Positions 1 through 12,613 of a stretch of DNA of 64,000 bases are shown here, piece by piece. Under the pieces are notes generated by a model that ran no database searches, was not told where the DNA came from, and saw nothing but the letters and a program-made list of their open reading frames with translations. The DNA is from Leucogyrophana mollusca (taxonomy: Eukaryota; Basidiomycota; Agaricomycetes; Boletales): NCBI GenBank assembly GCA_021014945.1, contig MU266490.1:1-64000 (forward strand), in the 5' to 3' direction. The position numbers were made by a program, and so were the translations under genes. Position 1 is the first letter of the stretch. Every line of letters starts with the position of its first letter.

Positions 1-2621
1 AATATATCCCTTGGCTAGCACATATACTATGGCTCACGGCCGATACATTACCAATGTTCCTGTAGTGATGGTTTATATATGGCAACAATTCTCCATCACC
101 CTCGGCCGGCACATCATGAACACTCTTGGCCTGGACATACAGGTCAATGCCAGCCGCCACGCTATACATGATTATTTAGTGCTGCCATAATTGTACCATT
201 TACCTCGGCCAACATGTACAATACGCCCTCAGCCGCCACATGTTGAGCACAGTCGGCCGACGGCCGGCCCACACGCCATACATGACCATTTGTACACCTC
301 GGTGCTACGCTATTAGCGTGAAAGTTGACTGAAGGGTCTGGGACCTGTGACAATGTTCCAAACGTCCGAACAGGGCGAGACACTCGAGGACATTGAGCAT
401 ATTCTGTCAAGGCCTCGAGAGCCAGAAAGTGCCAGTGCGTCACTGGTGGCGTCATCTAAATTGATTGCCAGAGTCGAAGGGAGCAACTTCTTGGCCAGCT
501 GTATTCCGGTGAGCTGACGAGGAAACACCGTTCTCGTCGTGAAAGAGGGGGCCGAGAGAGGTGGTCCGAGGAGATTAGCCAACGTATGATGATGTAGTAC
601 TTGACTATATGGATATCACCGTGATGCGAACATTGAGTGTGTGGCGGCGACAAGCGAGAAGTCTTGTTGACCTCCCGGTCATCTAAACTGCAAACAGGCA
701 GGTTTAATCGCCAAATCATAAGCACATATCTGATCTGGGCACGCACATTGCAACTGTTAGGCCCGTCTGGAAGCCCAAAGATAACAGACGAGTCCCAGGG
801 ATGGAGGAGGCTTAACGCTCTCACACACGTGGCTCTCCGATTCGGAGTCCACCGAATTCAGGAGTCAATACGCAGTGTCCAGTTACAGGCCCACAGCACG
901 ACTACGTTCCTTGCACACCAACTCGGTGCCTATGTGCCCCCGAGCCAATTCGCCAGTGACAGAATAAATCCTCGCTAAAAACATATCGTCCAGTGATATA
1001 GCCTTGGAAAACCGTACCTATGTCGTTTGTCCCTCTTCGTATTTTTGGGCTAGCAAGCCGTTATTCTGTCAATGTCCCTATCTGACGCGGAAGTTCCTGG
1101 AGTCGATACGTGAGACAAGGATCGTCGCAGCGCCGCCGACGGGTTAGCATAAGATGCCTTCTAAGCACTTCACCTACGGGATCAGGGATGATCGCACCCC
1201 GGTGCATAGCGTAACGTCGAGGGCAGCTGGCATGACATCGCGACTGCTCATATGCTGATAACGGAGAATGGAACGCGTCCTGTGCAAATCACGACACATT
1301 GTCGAATTTGCTAGTACTTAGTAGGACATGATTCGCACACTCCTTGTTTCGCAACTGTTTGGGAGAACTCACTGTGACTTAGCGGCGTCTCCCTTAGGAT
1401 GTCAGTCTTTTTTTTTGCTCGTTTGAATAAAGTTAAAAGAGTTTGCGAGTGATGGGAAATGTAGAAAGAACTCATATGAATTAATGCTGACATGAATGAG
1501 TCGGAGCTCGCTGAGCTGGTAAACAAAATTGCTTCCGGATTCGAACTTTCGAAGGATGACCGACTGTAGTTATCATCGTACAAACACCTCCATCCACGCC
1601 TTTGCCATGCTGTCACACGGAGCGCTGGTCCTGAAGTAAAGAAGTGCAAAGACAGATATAACTCTTATCGGGGTTCTCACATAACTGCGTAATTTCGAGG
1701 GAAGGGCTTGGAGGCTATCGCGCCTGAATGCGTCCTTGCAACGAAAGGATGTTGAAGGAATGACAACCGTGACGAGAGGGTGGCACCTTTGGAAGGGAGA
1801 TGACTGCTAAAGAAGTCTCTACAAACTCCTCGGATCCTTGGCAATACCTGTGCTTATTCGCAGATTGACGGTCACCCAGTGTGGTCCGCCTGCTGATTCT
1901 GCGCTGATTGAAGCCGTCTGACTGTGTTTGCCGCTGAGCCCAGAACATGTCGACTCCGGGTTGTCTTTGATGCACGCTCGTTTGGGAAACTCCAGATTCA
2001 ACTGCACTGGCACCAACCCTCCGACGTCCAAGGCGGTTAGTGTCCAAAAATACGGCCGCACAGGAACCCGTTAAAGTTGTCGGCGAGAAAGTCCGTACAC
2101 ATCCGGTAATGGTTGCGGGATTTTCCTGATAACGCAGCTACTCTCACGATTGGTCACTTGTCCAATCGTTCTCAAGCCGGAGTATCCAATCATATTGGCC
2201 GGCACATCAGTCTCGGAACATAAAGATGTCTAGAACGGCCCTACCACGTCCAATGTTGGTTCCTACATGCCGTTGTTTGCGAGCGAACTTCATCTTCGCA
2301 GACAGGGGGGTGAAGAACAGCCTTGAAGCGCACACGGCATAACAATGAATTCCAGGGCTTCGGTACGCCTTGTGCTTGTCACTCCGTGTGTTTGTTCTTC
2401 TTTCCGTCAGTGATCCCGGATTCTCATCGCCACTTATTCCCGGAAGGACGAAAACGCGGAAAGGTATCGAGATTTTAGACCCTGATTCGCAAGCGCTCTT
2501 ATAGCCCGACAGATTGTAGATTCATCCCTCGAGCCCCTCCCCCCCTTGCAAAGACCATTCCCCATATCAGGCCACATACCCGGCTTCATATTTCCACTAC
2601 GCTGTGGGTTCCAATTGCACC
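1..2621. other. gene-poor region
   Basis: I see no supported coding gene here; open frames are short and lack recognisable protein motifs. The first 330 bases contain degenerate, GGCC-rich repeated phrases (variants of CGGCC...CACAT and CATACATGA) that look like an old decayed repeat. The last few hundred bases upstream of 2622 must contain the promoter of the first glycosyltransferase, but I see no clear TATA element. Confidence 0.5.
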
Positions 2622-5600
2622 ATGGACTACGACGCGTATGATGCTCTCCTTCACCACATCTTCAAGCAGGTACGTCTCGACGTCATCTTTGATTCATTGT
2701 TTGGCCCTTGTGATTCTTGCCAAGTCATTGGACCTATGTTCCTTGTCGGCTTTCTAGTAGTGATCCCGTGACTTGCTCGCTAACCTTTGTCGGTTCTTAG
2801 ACTCAAGGTGATGCCTGGTTTAAACCCTCAGAGGAGAACATTTCTGCGGGTGTTTGCCTCCGTGTCGAGCCCGGACATTTCCGCGTCTTTCCTTACGAGA
2901 ACGCCTACCTCGCGCCCTTCGAGGCTGCAGTGCGCACGCTTAACCCCGTTGTCGCCGTCAAAGTACGAAGTGCTGCTGTCCACGCCGCCTTAGGAACTGT
3001 GTAAGTCCACTTCTGCATGCTGATGATCTAATCGAGACTTGTGATTGCCTTTTGCACGCTGATCCTGACGTTCATGTACCAGATCCGATGATGCCCTCGC
3101 CATCTATGTTGATCACAACACGCGTATTCAAATCCTTGATTCCATGAACATGCTGCCAAGAGCCGAAAAAGAACAATGCGGCGCCTTTATTGTACGTCTT
3201 CCTCGGCCCTATGCTCTGATGTACTTTTCGCTGATTGTTTCTCCCCAGAGGGACGAGCGTGTCTTGATTCTTTGGTCTGATAGTCTGGACAACATCATCC
3301 CCCTTTGTCGCGATTTCGAAGATAAATTAATCAAACTTGTCTGGCGGTCGAGGGGCGCGCTTTCCGCGGCTCCGTCAGAACTATCCCCTTCCACCACACC
3401 ATCTGACGATGATCTTGCTGAGAAGGTTAGGGATGCCGGCGAAGCGATCCCTGTGACCAAGAAAGAACTCGACAATCGTGTCCCCAAAGCGAAGTCCGGT
3501 TCGAAGTGGTGGCTTCCAAGCTGGAGGTCATCGCGTTCTCAGGCGGAGCAGGCCGAGGCCGACGTCGAGAAGGGTGGGAAGAAACCGCGCAGGACAAGAT
3601 TAATCGCACCCTTATATAACGGACTTGGGTGTGCTCTGTCTATCGGTCTGTTGCAGTTCTTGCCGTTTATGCCTCTTACTGACGGATGTGTTTAGTATTT
3701 ATTGGAAGCGGTGTCAGCATGTTACTGCAAGAGTCGCTGCTCGATGGCGACTGGACTCGGTTTGCTCTTCTGGCCACCGCGCCTTTGTCATTCTGTGTAT
3801 CTCTCGTGAGTGATTTGTCGAAGTATGCGTCCTCATGGGGCTAATATTTTTCACAGTTCTTCGCCTTACAGATTGTCGGAAACGTGGGCATGATGTACGT
3901 ACTGCTACCTGGTCTATGTTATCCTCGCTCATACCCCATTCCTGTAGCATCGGCCCTGTGGCACAGTACTACGAGAACTCTCGCTATTACTCTGCCCTTC
4001 GCCCCGAGGCGAACAAGGAAGTCGACTCGGCTCTGCCGCACGTCACGATTGAACTTCCGGTGTACAAGGAAAGCTTAGATCAAACGATGTAAGCCTCACC
4101 AACTCTGCTCAAGGCGAAGCCTAACAATGCCTTCAGTGCCCCATCTGTATATTCCATCAAGAAAGCCATGCAGACCTACGCCCGCCAAGGCGGAACGTCC
4201 TCGATTTTTGTTCACGATGATGGCCTGCAGCTCATCAGCGAGGAAGAACGGAAGGAGCGCACAGCATTCTACGCTGATCACAATATTGGATGGGTCGCTC
4301 GCCCCCCTCATAATGGCTCTCCGGGCGGGTTCAAGCGCGCTGGGCGATTCAAGAAAGCATCAAACATGAACTATGGCCTTGCCCTCAGTTTAAAGTTGGA
4401 GAAGCATCTCAAGGTCTTAGAAGAAGCCGAGGAACGGGGTGACCTTGAAGTCGATGAGAACGAATCACTAGAAGACCGTGCGATGAACATGGCCTGCGAA
4501 GAGATTTTCATGGAGAGTGGCGAGAAATGGAAACCTTGGGCTTGTAATGGAAAGTCCATCAGAGTCGGTGAGATCATCCTCCTCGTGGACTCCGACACTA
4601 TTGTGCCTGAGGTACGTTATGCGTTTGCTCTTCGAACATGAAGTCTGACTTTGGGTTCCAGGATTGCCTTCGCGATGCTGCTCGGGAGCTTGCTGAAAGT
4701 CCAGAAGTTGCAATCATCCAGCATGAATCTGGTAAATCTAGATCATCTTGCGTTTTGGGCAATCGATGACTGAATGAATATGAATATGATATAGATGTTA
4801 TGCAAGTTGCTCACCATTATTTCGAAAATGGCATCGCGCACTTCACCCGCCGGATCAACAAGTGTATCTCTTTGGGCTGTGCCAACGGCGAGATTGCTCC
4901 GTTCGTCGGCCATAACGCATTCCTCCGGTGGTCGGCCCTTCAAGACGCAGCATTTGTCGACCCCGATGATGGTCTTAAGAAGATCTGGTCCGAGTCTAAC
5001 GTATCTGAGGACTTTGACATGGCTTTGCGTCTTCAGGTAGGCTCGTGTCCCAAAACGGTCGGGCGCCTTACTGACGGCCTTTTCTCGGGATTTCCGATCT
5101 GTAGCTCAAGAAGTACATCATTCGATGGGCGACATATTCCGATCGCGGTTTCAAGGAGGGTGTTTCCTTAACGGTTGACGACGAACTTAATAGGTGGCAG
5201 AAATACTCATATGGTGCGTTTTTCGATATGATACAGCTTCCATGCGCGCTGACAGGAACCATCCAGGATGTAGCGAGTTGATCTTCTACCCTCTTATTGA
5301 TTGGTGGAGAAAAGGTGTTGTCAACCCTCATGATATCTTACTTGCTTATTGATTAGTTCGAAGGGCCCATCAACAAGCAACTCCGTATTTTCATATGGTC
5401 GAACTCACCTGTCCACTACAAGCTCAGCATGCTTGCATGTACGTCTCATGGTTTCGTAGTTGTTCCCCCATCGTTCTTACTTCCCCGCCACTGATACAGA
5501 TATGTTCTCGTACTGTAAGTAAATATTAAGTGCCTGAAGGCAAATCCCCTGAACCGAAACCTTGTCTAGATGGTATCGCAGCATCGGGTGTTTTGTCCGT

Positions 5601-6296
5601 CCTCAACTACCTCCTCCTTGGGTTTGCCTTCGACACGGATGGTTACTACTTGCACAGTTTCGAAGTGTTCCTTGCAATTCTCGCTGTTTTCCCTGGTTCG
5701 GGAAACCTTGGGTACATATTACTTGAGTACCGATTGGGACACCGCAGTATGTTTGACTCGCTCGTTGAAACTGTGACATGGGTGCCTTTCTTGTGAGTGG
5801 ACTCGTCTCTATCCCGGTGCCTTACGCTCACCACTCGCCATAGCTTCTTCTTCTTTGGAGGGCTCAGTGTCCACCTTTCCGTCGCCCTCCTCGCACACAT
5901 GTTTTCGTACAACATCACCTGGGGCGCGACGAAGAAAGAGGTTGAACGATCCAACTTCTTCATCGAGGTCCCCCGAATCCTCAAGCGCTTCTGGCTCGCC
6001 TTCGCGTTGTCCATCGCTTGTTTCGCAATGATGATCATATTCAGCTTGCCTTTCGTAACACCTGATTGGCAGATCCCTGGCTCGTACTGGGCTGTTATTT
6101 TACCCCTTGCGTGAGTTCTCCGTCGTGCTGCTACCGATTCTGGAGGCCCTTACTGAACTCGACGTGCTATTAGACTCGTTGCTGGAAGTCACATTCTGTT
6201 CCCGGTGTGTACTGCAAACGTTCTGGCCCCTGACTGAAACTGACCGCTAACGCACAGATCGTCCTTAACCCCTGGTTGATGATTTTCTCCTACTAA
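2622..6296 (+). CDS. GT2-family membrane glycosyltransferase, copy 1
   Basis: Predicted multi-exon gene of about 890 residues. The N-terminus (MDYDAYDALLHHIFKQ, then a TQGDAWF segment) is cytosolic. It is followed by two or more membrane spans around residues 280-340 and a GT2 catalytic core. The core carries HDDG (about residue 375), a DSD metal-binding triplet in LLVDSDTIVPE (about 498) and SEDFDMALRLQ (about 600). Several C-terminal membrane spans follow, ending WLMIFSY. The layout resembles chitin and hyaluronan synthases and the fungal GT2 proteins needed for hyphal growth on surfaces. The usual QxxRW product-site motif reads ELNRW. The product is probably a cell-surface polysaccharide; the exact sugar cannot be told. 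One intron (about 3650-3698) separates CALSI from VFIGSG. The next gene is a close tandem paralog. Fold assignment is firm, substrate is unknown. Confidence 0.88.
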
Positions 6297-7574
6297 CTCG
6301 GAGATGAGGCAGTTGGCACCGCAAGCACTTGGACACTACCCTCAGGATAGACTCTACTATACCACGACTTCTTACGAGCTATAATTTCTTGTATTTTGAG
6401 CTGCATTATTTAGACCAGAGACATATATTAAGATTTGACTTGAAACAATCTTGCTTCAATGCTTGTAAGCTATGTAAAATCAACACACTTGATCTATCGA
6501 CCACAGTCAAGTCCGAATCCTGACCGGGGCCTTTTCCCACGTACTACGTTGCTGCGTAAGGTTGGTCCTTATCGGTTGTGTATCATTTCTACTGTGTACA
6601 TACTACTATATACTTCGATGTGCACTGCTCGTTCGTTGATACATAGAGCAGCCGGAGCTCTATTCCCCGCCACGTTTCTCAGACAAGTCAGACCTTTTGT
6701 CCTCATCGATGCGCGTGGATGAGTGGGATTGGTTCGACCTCATTGGTCTGTTCAAATACTACTCAAGCTTTTTCCAACTAAATGCCTCGCAGGCACCGCA
6801 GCTCAGGCCTCAGGGACGTGAACTACTGTATCGCTTGGTCCAACGGTAAAATACTCATAACCGGTCGAAACGATGCTGGGGCGCTTTTTGGTCATCACCG
6901 GGAGCGCCCAGGTACATGCATCATCATTCGGCCCAGTCTCGTCTCGTCCTGGCAGATTAATTTTGTATCGTTCTCGTACCGATGAACCTCCACAGCAAAA
7001 ACTATTCTAGCGAGGCCAGACTCTTGAACGCAACATCACAACCTCAAGCGTGGCGTTGGTGTGGTGAAGCCAAGACGCGGGCATGCTCAATAGATGGCCA
7101 ATCCAGGGCACATAATCATGGCACCCAGCGCTCTACATGCATCAACACATCAGTTGCGATAGGGTGGGACTCCTGTAAGAAGTAAGAGTTTGCCCACTTC
7201 CGAGATGCACAGACACCTAGTCACATTCATCACATTTGCCCACTCCTAGCGTGCCTTTCGTTGTTGTGTATCGGTGCGTGTTCACGCTCGGAGCTATTTG
7301 ATCATCCTGCCAAGAATTAATGCTGCCCAACAGCAAAACGAGGCGATTGACAGACACTGTCATTCCCACCCGATTTTGGGTCTCGCCAAGGGGTAAGTCG
7401 TTCGTGGGCGTATCAGTCAACGTTTCTTCCTCCGTGCTCGGGTCGGCATCGTGTACATACCGTATAATTTGAAACGGTGATAAGGCTGGGATTGTCAGCG
7501 GTTGCTCTTATATTCTGGTGTTCATCGGGCCGTCCAGACAACCCCCCAGCGAACGCCTCCCTCCCTCAATCACC
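6297..7574. other. intergenic spacer between GT2 paralogs
   Basis: About 1.28 kb separates the two glycosyltransferase copies. I see no coding exon or RNA gene. It should carry the 3' end of copy 1 and the promoter of copy 2. Confidence 0.5.
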
Positions 7575-10500
7575 ATGGATTATGATCCTTATGACGCCCT
7601 CCTACATCATGTCTATCAACAGGTATACCCGCCCTTTCGACTACTTGGCAGAATCATCTGTTCTTACGACTGCTGCGTTAGACGCAAGGGGATGCCTGGT
7701 TTAGACCTTCCGAAGAGAACATTTCGACAGGCGTTTGCCTACGTGTTGAATCTGGTCATTTTCGAGTCTTTCCGTATGAGAACGTCTCCTTAGCCCCTTT
7801 CGTGGTCGCTGCCAAGCTTCTCAATCCTGTCGTTGCCGTCAAATTGCGAAGTGCAGCTGTTCATGCAGCGTTTTCCACCATGTACGCCACATTGTACATT
7901 GGCACCCTCCATACCCTCACTCGTTTTCCCAAAGATCCAGCGGCGCCTCATCGATGTATATTGATGCTGATACCAAGATTCAAGTGCTTGATACCATGTC
8001 CAGCCTTCCTAGAGCCGAAAAAGAGCAATGCGGTGCTTTCATTGTACGTGTTGCCCGTAAAAAAGGATTATATCCTAACCTTGATATATCACCAAGCGTG
8101 ACGAACGCGTCCTCGTTGTCTGGTCCGATGATTTCGACAACATCATCCCGCTCTGTCGTGAATTCGACGAAAAGCTCATCAAGCTCGTCTGGCGTTCGCG
8201 CCACCTGCCTACCTCGGCGGCTACGTCTGCGGTGCAATCCTCCGCTACCTCAGCCGACAACCTGGCAGACAAGGATGTAGTCCTCGCTGAGACTATTCCA
8301 ATAACTGACAAGGAGCGGAACAATGCCATACCAAAGCCCAAACGTCAATCCTGGTCGGTTTGGAATTGGTTATTTCCCCTCTCGCCCAATCAAGTCTCGC
8401 GTGATCAGAACCGAGACCTGGAGAAAGACGGTTCGCAACAATCCAAGGATTCACGGCCAATCAGGCTTTATGCTCCAGTTTATTGTGGGCTGGCAACTGG
8501 ACTATCCTTTTGTACGATGTCTTTTTGCCTTCCCCATTGCATCTATGGTCTGACTGGATGACGGTAGTCTTTGTTGGCAGCGGTCTCAGTATTTTGCTTG
8601 CAGAATGGGTGCTTGACGATAACTACACACGCTTCGCCCTCTTGGCCACGTCGCCTTTCCTTTTTTGTATATCACTTGTGAGTTGACACTACCCTGTGGG
8701 CCGTGACGCATCGTCCCTTGGCGGCTCACATCAGTTGTAGTTCTTTTGCTTGCAGCTCGTTGGCAACGTGTCGTTGGTGTATGCGATCCTCCCTATCTCC
8801 ATCATACTATGCTCAACCCCGTTTTTAGCCTCGGTCCTGTCGCGCAATACCAGGAGAACTCGAAATATTATTCTGCCGTTCGCCCTATCCCAAATAAGGA
8901 GCTCGATGCGGCCCTTCCCCACATTACGATAGAACTGCCGGTATTCAAAGAGAGCTTGGAGCAAACCATGTGCGTTAGCTACCCTTGTCTCCGTCTGATC
9001 AAGATCCTCTGGATCTCGGACGTAGCGACTCTTCATTTGAAATCTCCTTCCGGCGGGCTGATGACTTTCCCCATCCAGTGCGCCTTCGGTATACTCAATT
9101 AAAAAGGCGATGCAGACCTACGCTCGCCAAGGGGGGACGTCGGCTATCTTTATCCACGATGACGGTCTCCAGCTAATCAGCGCTGAAGAACGCGAAGAGC
9201 GAATTACTTTCTACGCAAATCACAACATCGGATGGGTTGCACGTCCGAAACATGACAGTTCCCCAGACGGATTCAAGCGCGCTGGTAGATTCAAGAAGGC
9301 TTCCAACATGAATTATGGACTAGCTCTTAGCATGAAGCTCGAGAAGCATATAAAAGCGCTTGAGGAGGCAGAAACGAGCGGCGAACTCACGGAGGATGAT
9401 CCCGAGTGCCTCGAGGACAAGGCTTTGAGCATGGCTATCGAGGAGGTGTACGAAGAGAGCGGAAGGAAGTGGCGACCGTGGGCATGCAATGGGCGGTCTT
9501 TGCGAGTGGGTGAGGTCATCTTGATTGTCGACGCTGATACCATTGTCCCTGAGGTGTGTGCCCCTGTTGATCTTTGTGCGGAGGCGTAAGCTCAGGATCG
9601 ATTTTCACAGGATTGCCTCCGTGACGCTGCACGCGAGCTTTCCGAGTCTCCGGAAGTTGCTATCATTCAACATGAATCCGGTTGGTTGCAGTTCCTTGTA
9701 CATGCATCTAGCCAGTATGGTAACTCTCTTTTCTCGATAGACGTCATGCAAGTGGCACACCATTACTTTGAGAACGGCATAGCCCACTTCACTCGGCGAA
9801 TCAACAAATCCATCTCAATTGGTTGTGCGAATGGCGAAGTTGCCCCTTTCGTTGGGCACAATGCCTTCCTTCGCTGGTCTGCACTACAGGATGCAGCATT
9901 TGTGGACCCCGCCGACGGAAAGAAAAAGATTTGGTCGGAGGCCAACGTTTCGGAAGATTTTGATATGGCGCTACGCCTCCAGGTGAGTTCCTGCGCACGC
10001 AACAGGACTGAATGAACTTCTGATTCTGTGCAGCTCAAACATTACACCATTCGATGGGCCACATATTCAAACGGAGGTTTCAAGGAAGGCGTTTCTCTTA
10101 CGGTCGATGATGAACTCAATCGTTGGCAGAAGTATTCATACGGTACGCCAGCTCTCCTCACTGGACCACGAATCTTAAGTTCAGATGTTCCTTGATAGGG
10201 TGCAATGAACTTATCTTCGAACCCCTTTCTCAATGGTGGCGCCGGGGCCCGATCTCCAAGCAGCTGAGGATCTTTGTCTGGTCCAGTGCGCCAATACACT
10301 ATAAGCTTAGCATGATGGCATGTACGTCCCGTTCTCTTTGTCGATTGTGTAGACTTTCTTACGTCCGACTACAGATATGTTCTCGTATTGTGAGTCACGT
10401 CCGGAAGGACTTCGGCTCATGTTGACACCACCATAGATGGCATTGCGGCTGCGGCTGCTCTTTCTATCCTCAACTACCTACTCCTTGGCTTTCAGGTAGA

Positions 10501-11159
10501 CGTGGACGGCTTCTTTTTACACAGCTTTGAAGTGTGGCTGGCGTGCACTGTGGTTTTTCCTGGTGTAGGGAACCTCGGTTTCACACTCCTTCAGTATCGT
10601 CTGGGTCATCGTGGCCTCTTCTCGGCCTTATTGGAGAACCTCACCTGGATCCCCTTCTTGTGAGCGATACCTCATTCTCTTTGTGAGACCCGCTGATGGC
10701 TATTTGGCAGTTTCTTCTTCTTTGGAGGCTTGAGCATCCATCTGTCGCAAGCGCTTCTTGCCCACTTGTTCTCCTACAACATAACTTGGGGAGCGACGAA
10801 GAAAGAAGTAGAGAGATCTAATTTCTTCATCGAGGTTCCCAGGATTTGGAAGCGCTTCAGGGTTTCGCTCGTCCTAAGCCTTATCACCGCGGCAGGGATG
10901 ATCATACTGAGCACTTCTGTCGTCCCGGTGGGCTGGCAGGTCGATTCTAGGGACTGGGCTGTCATTATGCCACTCGCGTGAGTAGTGTCACGGCGTGGAT
11001 CCATGAGGTGGTGTACTTACACATCTTGCCATCGTAGCATCGTTGTGGGCAGCCATATCCTTTTCCCGGTAAGACCTGCCTTCAGTTTACCCTGCCATAT
11101 CATTCTGAGTTTTTTTGTAGATCGTTCTTAACCCGTGGCTCATGATATTCTCCTACTAG
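7575..11159 (+). CDS. GT2-family membrane glycosyltransferase, copy 2
   Basis: Tandem paralog of the gene at 2622-6296, with the same exon order and near-identical motifs. It begins MDYDPYDALLHHVYQQ and contains LPRAEKEQCGAFI, YARQGGTSAIFIHDDG, the metal triplet VDADT, SEDFDMALRLQ and the product-site variant ELNRW. It ends WLMIFSY. Differences cluster in the cytosolic linker after the WRSR segment (roughly 8200-8470), which is of different sequence from copy 1. All joins I checked keep frame, for example the intron at about 8779-8827 leading into LGPVAQYQENS. It therefore looks functional rather than decayed. The role is inferred as for copy 1: a plasma-membrane or Golgi enzyme polymerising a surface glycan. 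Conservation of both catalytic cores argues that both copies are under selection. Confidence 0.88.
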
Positions 11160-12613
11160 AGACTCACTCTTAATGCATCGTCATATACCAGCTCATTTGA
11201 GAAACTCTAGTCTACCTACAGAAGGCTACTATGGGAATGCGGGGGGTGCAGACACGTATTCAAAACCTAGCCCCGATATACTCATACATAATACGCAGTG
11301 ACAGCAACACGATGCGCGGATACTGCTTACTTCCAACTAATCCCTGAGTGATGGTGCGTGAAGGCTTCAAAGTAGTCCTGGTTTAGTATGGAGAAAGGAG
11401 TTCGTGCTTCTCATCGTTGTACATGATCCAATGTGTTATGCGCGATCTCATGCGCAATGATGAAGGTCATTGCCACTTAGTCACTAGGACTACGAACTCA
11501 CTATGCAATGCAGGCCCTCCTAAGGTCACTGCTTAGAGGGACTTTGTCGTCCGGATGATGGTGTTTCAACATCTAGACGACGAGCACACGGTGGCTACGG
11601 GGACTGACGTCTGTCTTGGCAAGGTGCCGGGTTCAAACAGATACTTCCGTGGTCGCGCTTGAAACCCATCAAGCGTTTTCCCTGTGGCGCCCAGAAGATA
11701 TGAAAGTATGAAAGGTGTCTGGTCGGAGTTCGTCCACCTGCGCTGCCAAATGACAGATTAGACAAGCGAAACGTTTCATGAGCCCTGCTAGTAATGAGTC
11801 CCGTGAGCCTGCTATAGGATGATATATCTGAGAACGACCTCTGGATACGAATGTACACATGCGGACTGGAATACCCTTTTGTAGCTGATTCGCGGAAGAC
11901 CGATGGAGGGAAGAGTATATGTCGGTGAATTTCAGCTCCCCGCAAATTCCTCAGGGTAAAAAGTAAGGATCGTGTCCACTAAAGTACGGTGGTTGACCTC
12001 GGTTGGACCTTCGACATACGGACCGTACAACGTCGTCGTGGAGCTCTACATTCTAGGAAACTTAACCATACCGCACCGTTGGCTGCCGCTTGCGTTCAAA
12101 GATTTGGACGATAGCCATAGGTTACCGGGTCGTCCGAGGCGTTTATATTGGCTTGCGAGCCGCTGAAGAGGATGTAGTGAATAGAAAGCGATCATCCAAT
12201 CCCCATGCATGGTGGAAGTTCATGGCACTGTGTAGGAACTTTGGCCGGACTTAGCGCAAGTAGGCATGACCGTTGCATGACCGTCGGGCCGGAGTTGGTT
12301 GGGGATCCCAGTTTGTACCGAGTCAGAGTTGTCCCACATTCCTCGGAGTTTGCCGACCACCAATCCCCCCGGAGACTACTATCATACCTACCAGCTGAGA
12401 AGTTTGTACTATTGTACATACCAAGGAAGCCGGGTTCTTAGAGGTTTATTCGATGCCCATGGGACGAAATAGTGCGCAATCTGCTTGAGTATGCTGTTCT
12501 CTGAGCTTGACATTCACCAGAATCCCGAAAAGCCACTGTGCCACTCAAGAGCAGTATGTTCACAGGTCTCGGGGCTGCCCAAGTCTCATCTGGTTGTCTG
12601 TAACGTCTTTCAG
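11160..12613. other. gene-poor spacer
   Basis: About 1.45 kb with no recognisable exon on either strand. It lies directly upstream of a NUG1-like gene whose basic N-terminal exon should be here but is not visible, so a rearrangement breakpoint may fall within it. Confidence 0.45.
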
